The notes below the pieces were generated by a model that was not told the DNA's origin, did no database searches, and worked only from the letters and a program-made list of their open reading frames with translations. From Apiotrichum sp. Y4204 (lineage: Eukaryota > Basidiomycota > Tremellomycetes > Trichosporonales > Trichosporonaceae), in assembly GCA_025531455.1 (NCBI GenBank), contig JAMYHL010000003.1, positions 248,001 to 312,000 on the forward strand: a DNA stretch of 64,000 nucleotides, in the 5' to 3' direction. The stretch's first letter is position 1; each line of letters starts with the position of its first letter. This document shows, in pieces, positions 10,645-20,482 of this stretch. The position numbers and the translations under genes are program-made.

Positions 10645-12801
10645 ATGGGCGACATCGATACAGCTTCTAACAGGCCACTCCTCCTCCTCCCCGAAGACCA
10701 TTTACGATGGCCGTTCAGCCAGCCGCCGTTCTTCCCGCCTGCGGTAGTTGGTTGGAAGCATTCTCCGCTCGCACTCCGCGAGCGCGCGATGCTCTGGTTT
10801 ATCAATGAGGTGACGGACCACCCAGAGTGGCGGACAGCGGTCACTGACGAAACGGCCGTCGCGGCGTGGCGCGAGGCAATGGTACATCCTGACCCAATGC
10901 GTGAGCCCGAACTGAAGGCTTCACAGCCCGGGGCAACGTCTAATCATCTCGTGAAATCCCCTCTCGCATTCACATCGCTCCCGCCTGACCTTGCCGCGAC
11001 GGGCTTCACGTCCGCCATGTTCGACGCGTGCATCGCCGAGCTGCGCGCTAAGGCCGCCGCGTGCGAGGCGCAGGGAAACGACGCTGTGCGCGTCTTCGAT
11101 GTCGACGCAGCCGTGTACAAACAGACTCTTCCAGAAGCCTTCACTGAAAAGGCCCGCGTCGCACTCGGGCCGCTCGAGAGGGAAGCCCGCGAAGGAGGCG
11201 ACTACCGCGCCGACCACGGCAAGGTGCTCCTCTCTCTAGTGCATCCCGCCCTCTTCCCGCTCGTGTACGGGCGCACAACCGCTGTCGCCGCCGACATGCT
11301 CACGCGCGACAACTGCCTCCTCGCCATGGGGAAGGGCACTGTGATCGGCCAGCTCGCTGTCGGTGACCCCCGCAGCCGCAAGGAATACAGGACCATCGCG
11401 AGCGTCCAGCACTCGTGGCTGCCTACTGACGTCGAGGTCATTGATGGCAAGTGCCGCCTCGTAAGCTACGTCAACAACCTGCATCCAAAACGCCATGCGG
11501 CGGTGTATGACCTGATTGAGGAAGTGATCGAGGCCGCGCTGCCCTCGTTTGTCGCCGTCATCCAGGCAGTGAAGAACACCCGTCTCGGGTCCCAACTGGA
11601 GGGCACGCGCCGCATCCCCTGGCTGAAGCCGTTCAATCTCTGGTCCTGCCTCTCGCCTGAAACATGCAGAGGCAACTGCAACGTGCAGCGTCACGTATCA
11701 CGCAAGGGCGTGCCATCCAGTTGTGAGCCTGTACTGTATGGCCACGACAAGGACTTGGAAGTCTTCCGCCGAAACCATCCCGTCGCACAGCCAGAGCCAC
11801 GAGATCCCGTACCTGCCGCCCCGCTACAGGACATACGTGAGGGCCTCGCGGCGGTCGGCCTGAGCGACCCAGCGGTTGATCGGTTACAGGTTATTGTTAC
11901 GATCAACAACCATTACCTAACCCCCGATAACCCCTCCTACGCCGGTGGACGGTGGCACCGGGAGGGCATGCGCAATGAACACATTGTCGCCAGTGCCATC
12001 TACTACTACGACATTGAGAATATCACGCCCTCGCGCCTCTCGTTCCGCGCAGCTCAAGGCGAGCGGGAACCGGATGCGGACAATCTCGGCCGCTACTCGT
12101 TAAACGGCGTGGAAATTATGGAGCAGAATCGGGGGGAGAGGACTCATGCCCGGGACAGGATATATGGGAAAAGGTCGTCGCATGTCCCGCTGGGTAGCAC
12201 CCTTTCGGTCACTGGCCGCCTGGTCGTGTTCCCCAACGTCCTCGACCACAAAGTGGAGCCCTTTGAGCTCGCGGACAAGACCCGCCCAGGACACCGCAAG
12301 GCAATTGGCATCTTTCTGGTGGATCCCGCACTCCGCATTCCGAGCACGTCCCGCGTGCCTCCGCAACAGCTGCACTGGGCCGGAGAGGGTAGTATCTTCC
12401 GCGCTGTCAGCGAGAAGCTCCCGCCGGAGATTGCTCTACAGGTGCACGAGGAGCTCGCCTGTCCGTACGACCTCACGGTGGCAGGCCGTATTCGAGCGGA
12501 GATGCTGCGTGAGCGTAAGCGGGTCAGAGAGCAGATCCCAGATAAAGACATTGAGATAAGCGAAGAAGAAGAGGTGAGTAGGATACATGGTCGGGTGCTG
12601 ACCAGTCCAGAGCGACGACGATATGTCCTAGACACGGAGGGAGACATGGCTGACGGGCTCGGCCAACTTACGCGCTCAAGCATCGGTGACGGTCATCGGT
12701 CGGAATGCCGGCCCGATGCCGATCCCATGAGGCGCGGACATATGCAGCACCTCCGTGGCACATGGCGACCGGCTCCAGTCATTGCCGGAAACCGTGAGTG
12801 A
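10645..12801 (+). CDS. DUF4246 family protein, putative Fe(II)/2-oxoglutarate oxygenase fold
   Basis: Start 10645 has good context (GACCATGGG); a further ATG lies at 10603. The continuous frame gives up to 718 residues. The DUF4246 signature runs in order: WFINEVTDHPEW near the start, IAELRAKAA, the VHPALFPLVYGRT block, WLPTDVEV with SYVNNLHP, then GGRWHREGMRNEHIVASAIYY, and finally RLVVFPNVLDHKVEPFELAD with RPGHRKAIGIFLVDP and VPPQQ. The H-x-E pair and the distal H...GHRK look like metal- and 2-oxoglutarate-binding residues of the double-stranded beta-helix fold; substrate is unknown. After a poly-Glu stretch at about 12570 a GTGAGT...CTGACCAG pair at about 12573-12606 could be a 34-nt intron that would shorten the C-terminus, so the last ~75 codons are uncertain. 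Confidence 0.87.
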   Translation: MGDIDTASNRPLLLLPEDHLRWPFSQPPFFPPAVVGWKHSPLALRERAMLWFINEVTDHPEWRTAVTDETAVAAWREAMVHPDPMREPELKASQPGATSNHLVKSPLAFTSLPPDLAATGFTSAMFDACIAELRAKAAACEAQGNDAVRVFDVDAAVYKQTLPEAFTEKARVALGPLEREAREGGDYRADHGKVLLSLVHPALFPLVYGRTTAVAADMLTRDNCLLAMGKGTVIGQLAVGDPRSRKEYRTIASVQHSWLPTDVEVIDGKCRLVSYVNNLHPKRHAAVYDLIEEVIEAALPSFVAVIQAVKNTRLGSQLEGTRRIPWLKPFNLWSCLSPETCRGNCNVQRHVSRKGVPSSCEPVLYGHDKDLEVFRRNHPVAQPEPRDPVPAAPLQDIREGLAAVGLSDPAVDRLQVIVTINNHYLTPDNPSYAGGRWHREGMRNEHIVASAIYYYDIENITPSRLSFRAAQGEREPDADNLGRYSLNGVEIMEQNRGERTHARDRIYGKRSSHVPLGSTLSVTGRLVVFPNVLDHKVEPFELADKTRPGHRKAIGIFLVDPALRIPSTSRVPPQQLHWAGEGSIFRAVSEKLPPEIALQVHEELACPYDLTVAGRIRAEMLRERKRVREQIPDKDIEISEEEEVSRIHGRVLTSPERRRYVLDTEGDMADGLGQLTRSSIGDGHRSECRPDADPMRRGHMQHLRGTWRPAPVIAGNRE

Positions 12802-13760
12802 CCATATGGGCTTGGCTTCGGCGATGGCGACGACGTACAGGCAGGTGCCGAGCAAGCCAAGCGTGAAACCTAGTGTGGAGGCCTGCGAGGGGTCTCGCAC
12901 TCCGGCACACCGTGGACAGTACTGTAATTAGTGTTGTTAGTCTGGTCTGGCGTGGACGCATGAATGGAAACCTCGGATGATCGAACTAGTCGAGGTTATG
13001 GGAATCCATGCCGGTGCCGACGCTGCCGGCAGCGCTATCGGTCTTTGCACTGTGCTCGGCACGTACCTGTTTGATTGAGCACGGTCAAGACTTGTGATCC
13101 CCTCTCCTGCACACAGTTGCGCACAGTCCTGTGCCGTGGCGCCGTCTTTCCTGACTATTCCTGCCATTCCGGACGGACCGGGGGGTTCAGAAGCCAAGCG
13201 CGTCGCCTAGTGCGGGGGCCGGCCGGGGTCCCAGTCCAGCGTGGTCGAGCGTGGTGCTAGTGCTCGCGGGCACTCGTGCGTGGGCCCCTCATGGTGCCGA
13301 GCATCGTCCTGCAATCCTGCGGGATCGCGGGAGTTGGCACCGGTATCAGCAGCATTTGCCGCACTGTACAGTATGCATGTGCTGCATTTGTTTACCCGGG
13401 TGGTCACTGATCAGGAGCAAGGGGACCCTTGTCGGTATTCTAACCCCTGGGCTGGGGTGAGCACATGGGAATGAATGGCGCGTGGACGTCATCGTTCAAC
13501 GGTCGGTTGCCGCTGTCCGGAGGAGGTGAGTAAATGTCCGCCAGCGTGCAATGTGAACGCCATCTGGGCAGCTGGCGCCATTGTCAACATACACAATAGT
13601 GGGTACATGCATCGTGTCGCCGTCTGCATCCTCTCCTCCGTCGCATCCGCATCTCGTTTTGTTTATAACCCCCAGACAGGCGGAATTGAGCAGCATTCTC
13701 CCCGCACACGACCCAACCACACACCACTCCAACCCTCTCATCCACCCCCACATCGACACA
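12802..13760. other. Intergenic, upstream of the small conserved gene
   Basis: No gene I can support. Short hydrophobic translations occur on both strands near 12810-12890 (-) and 12975-13077 (+) but have no start or partner exons. A TTTATAA element at 13672-13678, about 85 bp before the next start codon, is a plausible TATA box. Confidence 0.45.
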
Positions 13761-14959
13761 ATGGCTGCGCCCGCGAACAAGACCTTCGCCGACATGAGCG
13801 GCCGCTGGGGCCTCGTACGTGTCGCTCGCCGCCCGTTGCCTCGCTCCGTGGTCTCCGCTGTGTCACTTGGCGGAGACGCGATGCTGGGCAAACTCGCGTG
13901 ATCGACGCTGACCTCGCAGAACAAGTCCATCTCGGACCCCACCGAGCCCATCCTCGCGCTCCAGGGTCTGGGATGGGTCACCCGCAAGGCCATCGGCGCC
14001 GCCGGCCTTACTCTCCACATGAAGCAGTACAAGGAGAAGGACACTACTGGTGAGTGAATGACCTAGGGGAGGGCGATATCCGGAGTGAAGCGCGGTCGGT
14101 GATGCATCCCCGAAGTTAGCCGGAAATGGTTACCGGCGATGGTCGGAGTGTTGGCGGAAGCAAGCACAGATGCGGTGCGATGTCAAAGGAGTGGCGAGGC
14201 AAACCTCTTTGGAGTTGGCCGTAGAATGGCAACTTCCGTCGATCTGGACCTGTGGGGCAGACTTTTCCCGCCTTACAATTGCAGTATCGTCCCATTGTGA
14301 TAAGCTCTGGATCTGATGGTGAAGGACCAGCGGAGCAGGCGTCCATCTTGACACTGTTCAACTGCATAAACGCTTTGCGCAGCGTGTGGATTGTTGTGGC
14401 CTTCCATTTGGTTGTCGACCAACCGGCGCACGGCCCATGCGGAGCAGCACAGACTGTGACGCTTGAGATCCTCCCAGACATCAGAAAGCACAGACGCTGA
14501 CCGGAAGGCAGGCAGCCAGACGCGTCGTGGGCACCCGCCCCGCCGGCAGAAGCCGAGTCGACCGTCATCCACTTTGACCAGGTGATCACTGGCGGCCTCA
14601 AGGGCACCGCCGAGACGCGTTACATGAACGGGCTGCTGCACGAGCACAGCGACTGGGTGTTCGGCACTGTGGAGACACAGAACCTGTTCCGGCCGTACGC
14701 CGAGATCGTCGCGCTTCCCGACGAGCACCTCTCGGGCAAGAGCAAGAAGTCGTCGCCGTGGCTTGACGAGGGCATCCAGCTGTGCACCGAGGCGCGCTCC
14801 GCCTCCGGCGGCTGGGTCGCCAAGCAGGTCTGGGGATTCCAGAACGTCACTGTTGGTGGCAAGCCCGAGCGCCGCTTCTGCCGCAACGTCGTCGTCACCA
14901 AGGGCAAGGACCGCGTCGAGGCCCGCCTTGTCATGGACTACATTGGTGAGGACGCCTAA
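13761..14959 (+). CDS. Small conserved fungal protein of unknown function, lipocalin-like beta-barrel possible
   Basis: Exons 13761-13814, 13920-14049 and 14520-14959 (624 nt, 207 residues). The N-terminus MAAPANKTFADMSGRWGL NKSISD...LALQGLGWVTRKAI (space marks the exon junction) is a pattern found in a widespread uncharacterised fungal family. That family then has LHMKQY, an HFDQ...TGGLKGT segment, DEGIQ and W-x-A/V-x-Q-x-W-G-F, ending in a VVTKG...ARLVMDY strand. Alternation of polar and hydrophobic residues suggests an all-beta lipid-binding-like barrel; this is inference. No signal peptide, so probably cytosolic. The last exon starts in the DASWAPAPPAE linker. Intron 2 is 470 nt, far longer than any other intron here. 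The family resemblance is from memory of fungal proteomes. Confidence 0.75.
14050..14519 (+). other. Unusually long intron (470 nt)
   Basis: Bounded by GTGAGT and CAGCCAG, with the CTGACC branch site about 20 nt before the acceptor. It is several times longer than the 30-145 nt introns seen elsewhere. I see no convincing C/D or H/ACA snoRNA boxes and no continuing exon. Confidence 0.6.
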
Positions 14960-15390
14960 ATCCGGGATGGAGGTTTCAGAAGGGATCCTTGTGCGTGAGC
15001 ATGGTGGGATATCGTAGGCCATCGTCATTTCCAGATATGCAGGGTATTGTGTACAGTACAACTCGTGTGGAAGTTGTGCAGACCCGAGGAGGGTCCTGCG
15101 CTGGGCAACGTCGGACGTGCCCGTGACCTAGCAGCCAAGATGGATCTCGGTATCGAGTGGCCCAGGTGTTTTGCTCTCCGCCTGCCGCCGCCCGCGCAGA
15201 TGCCAGAGTTCCCACTCTTCGTCGTACGCTCCCGAGTGGACAGGCGCTTTGTGTGCTTCAAAGGAAATTTTAGTATTCGGCATCTTCTGATATGCTGAGA
15301 AATACCAAGATTCGCGGGGTCACTCTGAAAAGGGAGTGGGCGGTGGAGCCGATGCGCGACTGATTTCTATTAGACACCAGTGCTGGTTTG
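14960..15390. other. 3' flanking sequence, no gene seen
   Basis: Probable 3' UTR and spacer after the small conserved gene. Nothing else supported. Confidence 0.45.
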
Positions 15391-15416
15391 GCTCCTCGCG
15401 CATTTGAGGAGCAGAT

Positions 15417-15770
15417 TTGTGGAATGATCAACGACAATGTTGCCTCCAACCACGGCTCACCTACTCATGCAGCTCAGATGACCAAACTCAGGCTACAGTA
15501 CCTCTTGATCCCGAGGCTCCAAGAATATCTGTTCCATACAAGTTTAAGGCGGTTGCATTCTCTATGTTCATGATTGACACAATCAGCGTGATCATCTTGA
15601 CCAACGCCGCACTCGCCCAAATCTCCATGACCTCACGTCTCTCGTCTTTCTCATCTGTATTCGTCTAATATGATCTAACTGGTTGCCTGTTTTCAGGCCG
15701 TCGTCTTCCAATACTTACACACCCGTCTTCACTTACTCTGGCTCACGACGCAGCGACGCATGAGCGCTGC
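15417..15770 (+). pseudogene. Possible fragment of a multi-pass membrane protein (DUF6534-like)
   Basis: A frame at 15417-15668 contains a hydrophobic stretch (KFKAVAFSMFMIDTISVIIL). A GTCTAA...TTTTCAG pair at about 15664-15696 then joins it in frame to AVVFQYLHTRLHLLW. The spacing, a 'vhtilv'-like helix followed by an F-Q-x-x-x-x-R motif, resembles fungal DUF6534-type membrane proteins. The flanking helices of a complete protein are missing and the reading runs into the antisense of the next gene, so this would be a truncated relic. The call is tentative. Confidence 0.25.
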
Positions 15771-15848
15771 GCGGCGACGGCGGCCCCGTGTGGAGATACG
15801 AATCCCGCAACGAGCGGGGGTGCGGGAGGCGTACGTCCGGGTCGACGA

Positions 15849-17426
15849 TCACGATTTGGTGGTGGGGCTGGGCGGGGCGGTGCTCGAGGGCCGGGTCGAG
15901 ATCGCAGCCGAGGTACCCCTAGTGGCGATGGTGGAGCTGGAGGGTGAGGGCCTGTTGTTTACCGGCTGGATTTCGCTGCTCCCCACGGTCCTGCTGCTCT
16001 CGGCGCCTTCGGAGCGAGGAGGAACACCTGCACGAGCGTGGTGCAGCTGGCTGTAGCTGGTGGGGAACCATGGGCCGAGATTTGCTCTCTCGGCTGGGGG
16101 ACGCGTGATGGGATGCTGGGAGACGAAAGCAGTGCCACGCTCCCACATGCGTTGCCGATTGGTAGCCCCGGGGTGGGTGATGGGAGGTTGAGGGAGAGAG
16201 GAGTTGCCACGATCACGAGCGTGTTGCTGTTGGATAGCTCCGCTGGGCCTCCATGGGCCGGAATATGTTCCCTGGGTTGGAGGACGCGTGATGGGATGCT
16301 GAGGAACAGAAGGGGGAGTGGGACCGGGGCGATGAGGGAGAGTGGGCTCGGGGCGCTGGGGGAGACTAGGTTCGGGACGCTGAGGGAGACTGGACTCGGG
16401 ACGTTGAGGGAGACTAGACTTGGGGCGCTGAGGGAGACTAGACTCGGGGTGACCAGGGAGAGTGGGATTAGGGCCGCTAGGTGCGGTGGGAGGAGGGACC
16501 ACAGGACGTTCACGGTGATCGGCCTCGTACCGGTGGCGCTTGTGGTGGCGATTGGAGACAGAGGTCGCCTGGCTATCGGGGGGAGGGGCCTGGCGATGCG
16601 TGGAGGGCATCGCGGATGAGGCGGAAGGCTGATGGGAGGGGTCATCGTTGTTGTGGACGGGGTTCGAGCCCCTGTTGATGTGGCTCGGTGCTCCTTGACC
16701 ACTGGTTCCTGATCTGTTGGAATTGCGGGGGGCGTTCGAGTAATGATCATCATTGACGGTAGCGTGTCCGCGGCGTCGACGGTCTTCCTCAGAGGGCCGA
16801 GGGCCACTGATAAACTCGTAGTTTGTGGAAGGCGCGGGGTTATGCGTCCGGTACGCAGGCGCGCCATGATTGCCGCTACCGCTGCTTTGATTCCTGGGCC
16901 TGCCGGGACTGGGGCTGGGCGCGGTCGCCCGCGCTCCGCGAGTGTTGGCTACCATCTGCTCGCCCCCTTCACGAGGACCCACAGCGGGGGGTATACTGTT
17001 GGACAAATCGAGCAACGCCTTGGCGGCTTCGTACCGCTTGATTTCCTCCCAGCACGGCAGCGGAATGCGCCGTAAGTCTCTCTTGGTGAGAAAGCGGTTG
17101 CGGCAATCATTGCAGACCTCTTCTCCCTCAAGCTGCACGAATAAGTCGGGGCGCATTTCCAACTTGACCTGAGGTGTTAGGAAGAGATTAACAGAACGAG
17201 AGTGGCGTCGATAAAGGACGCTCAAGTGCTCGCCACTCACCATGAGACCGACCAGCTCCTTTTCTTCAGGCATAAATGTGTCGATGAAAGTCTCCTGGGC
17301 TGGAGTGAAGCGCACAGCGTCCAGAGCACGTTTGGCGTCGTCACTGAAATTCCAGGGGTGCTCCATCGTCGGGGGCTGGTGGCCTGAGCTGCGGTTGGCG
17401 ATAGGCGTTGAGCTGTTCGGTTCCAT
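15849..17426 (-). CDS. Uncharacterised proline/arginine-rich repeat protein
   Basis: Exons 17426-17241 and 17168-15849 (501 residues). The 72-nt intron has GTGAGT and CTCAG ends but no stop, so its retention would give 525 residues. The first ~130 residues look folded: a WNFSDDAKRALDAVRFTPAQ segment, then LEGEEVCNDCRNRFLTKRDLRRIPLPCWEEIKRYEAAKA (written here only as a description of its C-x-x-C and basic core). The C-x-x-C pair plus one later Cys hints at a small metal site, but it is not a complete zinc finger. The remainder is low-complexity Ser/Pro/Arg/His sequence with a tandem 8-residue repeat. No family recognised and no membrane or signal segment. It may be a lineage-specific regulatory protein. 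Confidence 0.6.
   Translation of the reverse strand: MEPNSSTPIANRSSGHQPPTMEHPWNFSDDAKRALDAVRFTPAQETFIDTFMPEEKELVGLMVSGEHLSVLYRRHSRSVNLFLTPQVKLEMRPDLFVQLEGEEVCNDCRNRFLTKRDLRRIPLPCWEEIKRYEAAKALLDLSNSIPPAVGPREGGEQMVANTRGARATAPSPSPGRPRNQSSGSGNHGAPAYRTHNPAPSTNYEFISGPRPSEEDRRRRGHATVNDDHYSNAPRNSNRSGTSGQGAPSHINRGSNPVHNNDDPSHQPSASSAMPSTHRQAPPPDSQATSVSNRHHKRHRYEADHRERPVVPPPTAPSGPNPTLPGHPESSLPQRPKSSLPQRPESSLPQRPEPSLPQRPEPTLPHRPGPTPPSVPQHPITRPPTQGTYSGPWRPSGAIQQQHARDRGNSSLPQPPITHPGATNRQRMWERGTAFVSQHPITRPPAERANLGPWFPTSYSQLHHARAGVPPRSEGAESSRTVGSSEIQPVNNRPSPSSSTIATRGTSAAISTRPSSTAPPSPTTKS
16321..16465 (-). repeat. 24-bp tandem repeat encoding (S-S/P-L-P-Q-R-P-E/K) units
   Basis: About six copies of a 24-nt unit (plus-strand form GAGGGAGACTAGACTCGGGG-like) within the coding region of the 15849-17426 gene. 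It yields tandem SLPQRPES-type octapeptides in which each later copy diverges slightly. Confidence 0.8.
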
Positions 17427-18279
17427 GGCAGATGTTGAACTGTCAGCTGGCAGTTACCGGCTGTTCTTGGGCTCGCTGCTGACTGAGATTTGTGTTGTGG
17501 GGCATGATGAACCGCCGCAGATGTCCACTTAAATACACAAACCACAAGCTGACATTGGTCACAACAAACCGCTACCCACAACAATCTGTCTCCACAATCC
17601 ACTCGACGCTCGCCGACAGTGACCAAGTGCGAAGCGGGCGCGAAGGAAGGGGGGTCAATGTTTTTGAGTTGCCGCGAATGGGGAGCTGAGGAACCGTGGT
17701 TAGTAACCATCAATCCATCAAGACCCTCCATCTCAACCCCATCGGGGCGCGAGCAAGTCACCATAACAGCTCGTAAACCGATGTCACATGGGCTCTGGGG
17801 TACATAGCCAGAGAACGCGCACCGCGATGCTGTCCGTGCAAAGCACAAGGGTCAGATGGTAATCGCCTGCGCAAAGGTGCCATCAGTCTCGAGCGGTCAG
17901 TACCACCCCCTGATGTCCGGTCTGCACCTCCTCCTGAGTGGTGCGACCCGTCATCTTGTGCCTAAAGTCAGTGTCGCTGTTGGAGGGTGGGGACCTCCTC
18001 AAAGTCAATCAGAAGAGAGAACCGTCGGACCTGCAGACCGGAAGTGCAATGCTGGCTGTTCTACGTCGTTGTTTTGTTGTCTGTGATGCACGCTTTTGCC
18101 GCGCATGCCGAGAAACGTGACCGCGGGACACGCGGCGCGTGCAGTGTGGTCCCCACGTGTCCGGCCAGCTGAGAGACGTGCGAATCGCGCGAGTCTCAGG
18201 AGGCCAACTTACAAGCTCACCACCTGTTCCAACCTAGCATCTAGCCCGTGATGAAATATGGACACGAGAGAACCCGAAT
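17427..18279. other. Intergenic, no gene seen
   Basis: Promoter side of the repeat protein gene (minus strand). Short ORFs only, with no recognisable product or RNA. Confidence 0.45.
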
Positions 18280-19062
18280 TCATGAGCGACAACATCGGTG
18301 ATCGAGGAATTTATATTGCTGACGCGCTGACAAGAACTGACAAGAGTTGATGAGAGCTGACAGAAGACCATGAACAGAGGGGATCGAGGGCAAGAGGACA
18401 CACAAACTATGCGGTCCAGTGTCCTGCTCCAGGTACTCTACGTAAGAATCGTAGACTGTCGCACCGTCGTAGAAGTCAACACACAAACATGACTCAACAA
18501 CAAACATTGTCCCGAGCAATTCGTCACTCAAAGCCGAACCGAGATTGATCTCGAACTCGAACTCGGATTCATTACTACACCCGTCATTCCTATTGTCATC
18601 ATGTTCTGCAACCCTCCGTGGCCTAGCTTCGGTACCACCGAACTCGCTCAAGTGCGAATACGGAGACACGGTCACTTTCCAACACTGGGCCAATGCATCT
18701 GTGCGCGCTGATAACGAGGACACTGACCTGGAGCTCTATGTAGTCGATCTTGCCATCGCCATTTGGAATAAGGTTGATGACCGGTGAGTCTTCGAAGCTG
18801 TAGGTGGATCGGGTTCTGTGCCCGTTGTTGCCATCCTTCTGACGGCAGCAACCAGTATGTGCGTAAGATGGGTGCCTCCGGATTCCGCCGGAATACCACA
18901 AAATGGCAAGAGGGCATGAATGGTCTGGTTGAGACCGTCGTTGATACCAAGAGTGCAGCATCCTTCCACCAGCGTCATCGCTAACAACAGGCCTGCAATT
19001 AAATCGAGTCTCCCTTCCCCAATGAACAGCTCCCGTCCACATTCACCATTCCCGCTGTGCAT
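18280..19062 (-). CDS. Probable multi-exon orphan gene, boundaries uncertain
   Basis: The best supported parts are an exon at about 18797-18728 and one at 18684-18280, linked by a 43-nt intron (GTCAGT...CCCAG). Together they read ...FEDSPVINLIPNGDGKIDYIELQ followed by CWKVTVSPYSHLSEFGG (quoted in two parts). PNGDGKIDYIEL is reminiscent of an EF-hand loop but is isolated. A 5' exon beginning at 19062 would encode a hydrophobic segment (LIAGLLLAMTLVEG) that could be a signal anchor; its junction could not be fixed. The last exon has an SEFEFE acidic cluster like that of the 9497-10273 protein. No family recognised. Confidence 0.35.
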
Positions 19063-19091
19063 GAGTTCATTCTTGGGGCCGTCGCCCCCTC

Positions 19092-19734
19092 TTGAGCATC
19101 GGACATCATCGGTCCCCCCCCATCAACCAAAAATTCCTTGATCGATACATCCCCGACCCTGCATCCCTTCCTCCCGGTCCGTTTGTCTTGGGTGATCCGG
19201 ACGGGGACTCCCCTGATGCTCCGAGGCTGGTGTGGCTTGACTCCTTCTACAACGATGTCGCCCCGCCCGATGACATGTCTGCGGCGAGCAGAGACACCTT
19301 TGATCCCTCGATCCTAGTGCGAATGTGTTTCCGACGGAGAAGCCGCAGTAATATAGAGCCTGGACCCAACCAATGCCCAACCGCTCGCATGCAACGCCCT
19401 CCTGTCTGCTTGAACCACTTAGCCACAGGTGGTTTACCCGCACCCGAGCAGCCGCCGGTGCGCAAGGCCGAGATGGCGCGCCACCTACAATCGTACGAGG
19501 TACGAGGACACTGAAAGGAGGAAGGAACAAGCAAACCGTGCGTCTGTGCGGGATGTCGAATTACTGCGGCAATGCTTGAAGGGGATGTACACAGCCGCCG
19601 GCCCGTCTCGGCATCTCAGCGGGCTAGAACATTGTCGCCACTTCCCCTGTCTACTCCCCCCGCGCCACCACACTGGCGATCCGTGCTACAGTAACCTCCT
19701 GTACGCCTCAGTGCCTGTCTCGATCTTTCGCTGA
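19092..19734 (+). pseudogene. Orphan gene fragment with a 7-bp duplication frameshift
   Basis: A coding-looking frame from about 19092 (FLDRYIPDPASLPPGPFVLG, then LVWLDSFYNDVAPPDD) runs to ...KAEMARHLQSYE. It then meets the direct duplication GTACGAGGTACGAG at about 19494-19507. Beyond it the coding character continues in the +1 frame (DTERRKEQANRASVRDVELL, then RQCLKGM) until the stop at 19734. Removing one 7-mer restores a single open frame, so I read this as a broken gene. A 7-nt intron is not plausible. Upstream start and true extent are unclear. No family recognised. Confidence 0.4.
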
Positions 19735-19830
19735 AGTTGAAAGGGGCTATAGCGGTGAGGAAGCCGATTGTCTTTGGTCTCGTTATCAGTCACGAGACCT
19801 GCAGCTCTCTCTTCTGATAGAATTTCACAG

Positions 19831-20040
19831 ATGTCTTATTGGAGGAAGAAACTACAGCGAATGTCAGAAGAGCACCGGCTGGGACAGCTGGATGATGTGT
19901 ATTGGTAAGTGACAAGTTCCGGTCAAGTGAGGAATGTTCTTAACCTGACATCTGTTAGCGATCCTGCAAACGCCCTCTCGGCACAGGTCACAATGTCCGC
20001 TCCCACCCTTCACATCTGCTCTACGCACAAGCCCACTTGA
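19831..20040 (+). CDS. Two-exon small ORF or gene fragment
   Basis: ATG at 19831 opens MSYWRKKLQRMSEEHRLGQL. A GTAAGTG donor at 19905 and a TCTGTTAG acceptor at 19958 join it in frame to DPANALSAQVTMSAPT and a stop at 20040 (51 residues). Splice signals are good, but the start follows TTTCACAG and could equally be an acceptor. It may therefore be internal exons of a longer, decayed gene linking the 19092 frame to the next one. No family recognised. Confidence 0.3.
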
Positions 20041-20482
20041 GAAGCCCCATGATTCCAACCCACGTCTCTCTCGAGTCCACCAGTCAACCGGTCGCTGTGG
20101 TGCCGATGGTGAAGCAATGACCGTGTGCCAGTGAGGGGGTCTGAGCGTGAGCCACGCTTCAGGATCACAAGAGGCTTGTGCATATTTATGGTGAACATGG
20201 TGTTGGTGAATGATTCTTATTTGCTAAAGACCCGGTACATGGAGGTTCAGGCGTTGAGCGACTCACAGCTTCATCATAATCTCTCCACCTGCTACAGTTG
20301 GAGGTAGCCTGCCGACAGAGAAGTATTGAGCGCACGGCCCACTGGGATGGGACTCAGCTTCACGTACTAAAGGACCTTGGCGACCAGCCTCGCAAACTCA
20401 TTCCTTCCTCACATTGTGTCAAGCACAGGTTCCGACAGCTCCTGATATTGCTTTGAACAACATCCCATCCACGATCGCTGCC
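20041..20482. other. Spacer before the orphan membrane protein gene
   Basis: Relatively AT-rich. Short ORFs only. Probably the promoter of the gene starting near 20483. Confidence 0.4.

Noticed and set aside
12676..13077. Hydrophobic translations on opposite strands sharing an L-G-T-x-L pattern
   Set aside because: Similarity is short (about 16 of 19 bases) and could be chance. No start codon or exon partner; kept only as a note in the gap entry.
16660..16680. B-box-like GGGTTCGAGCCCC
   Set aside because: No A box or tRNA fold around it, and it lies inside the coding region of the repeat protein.
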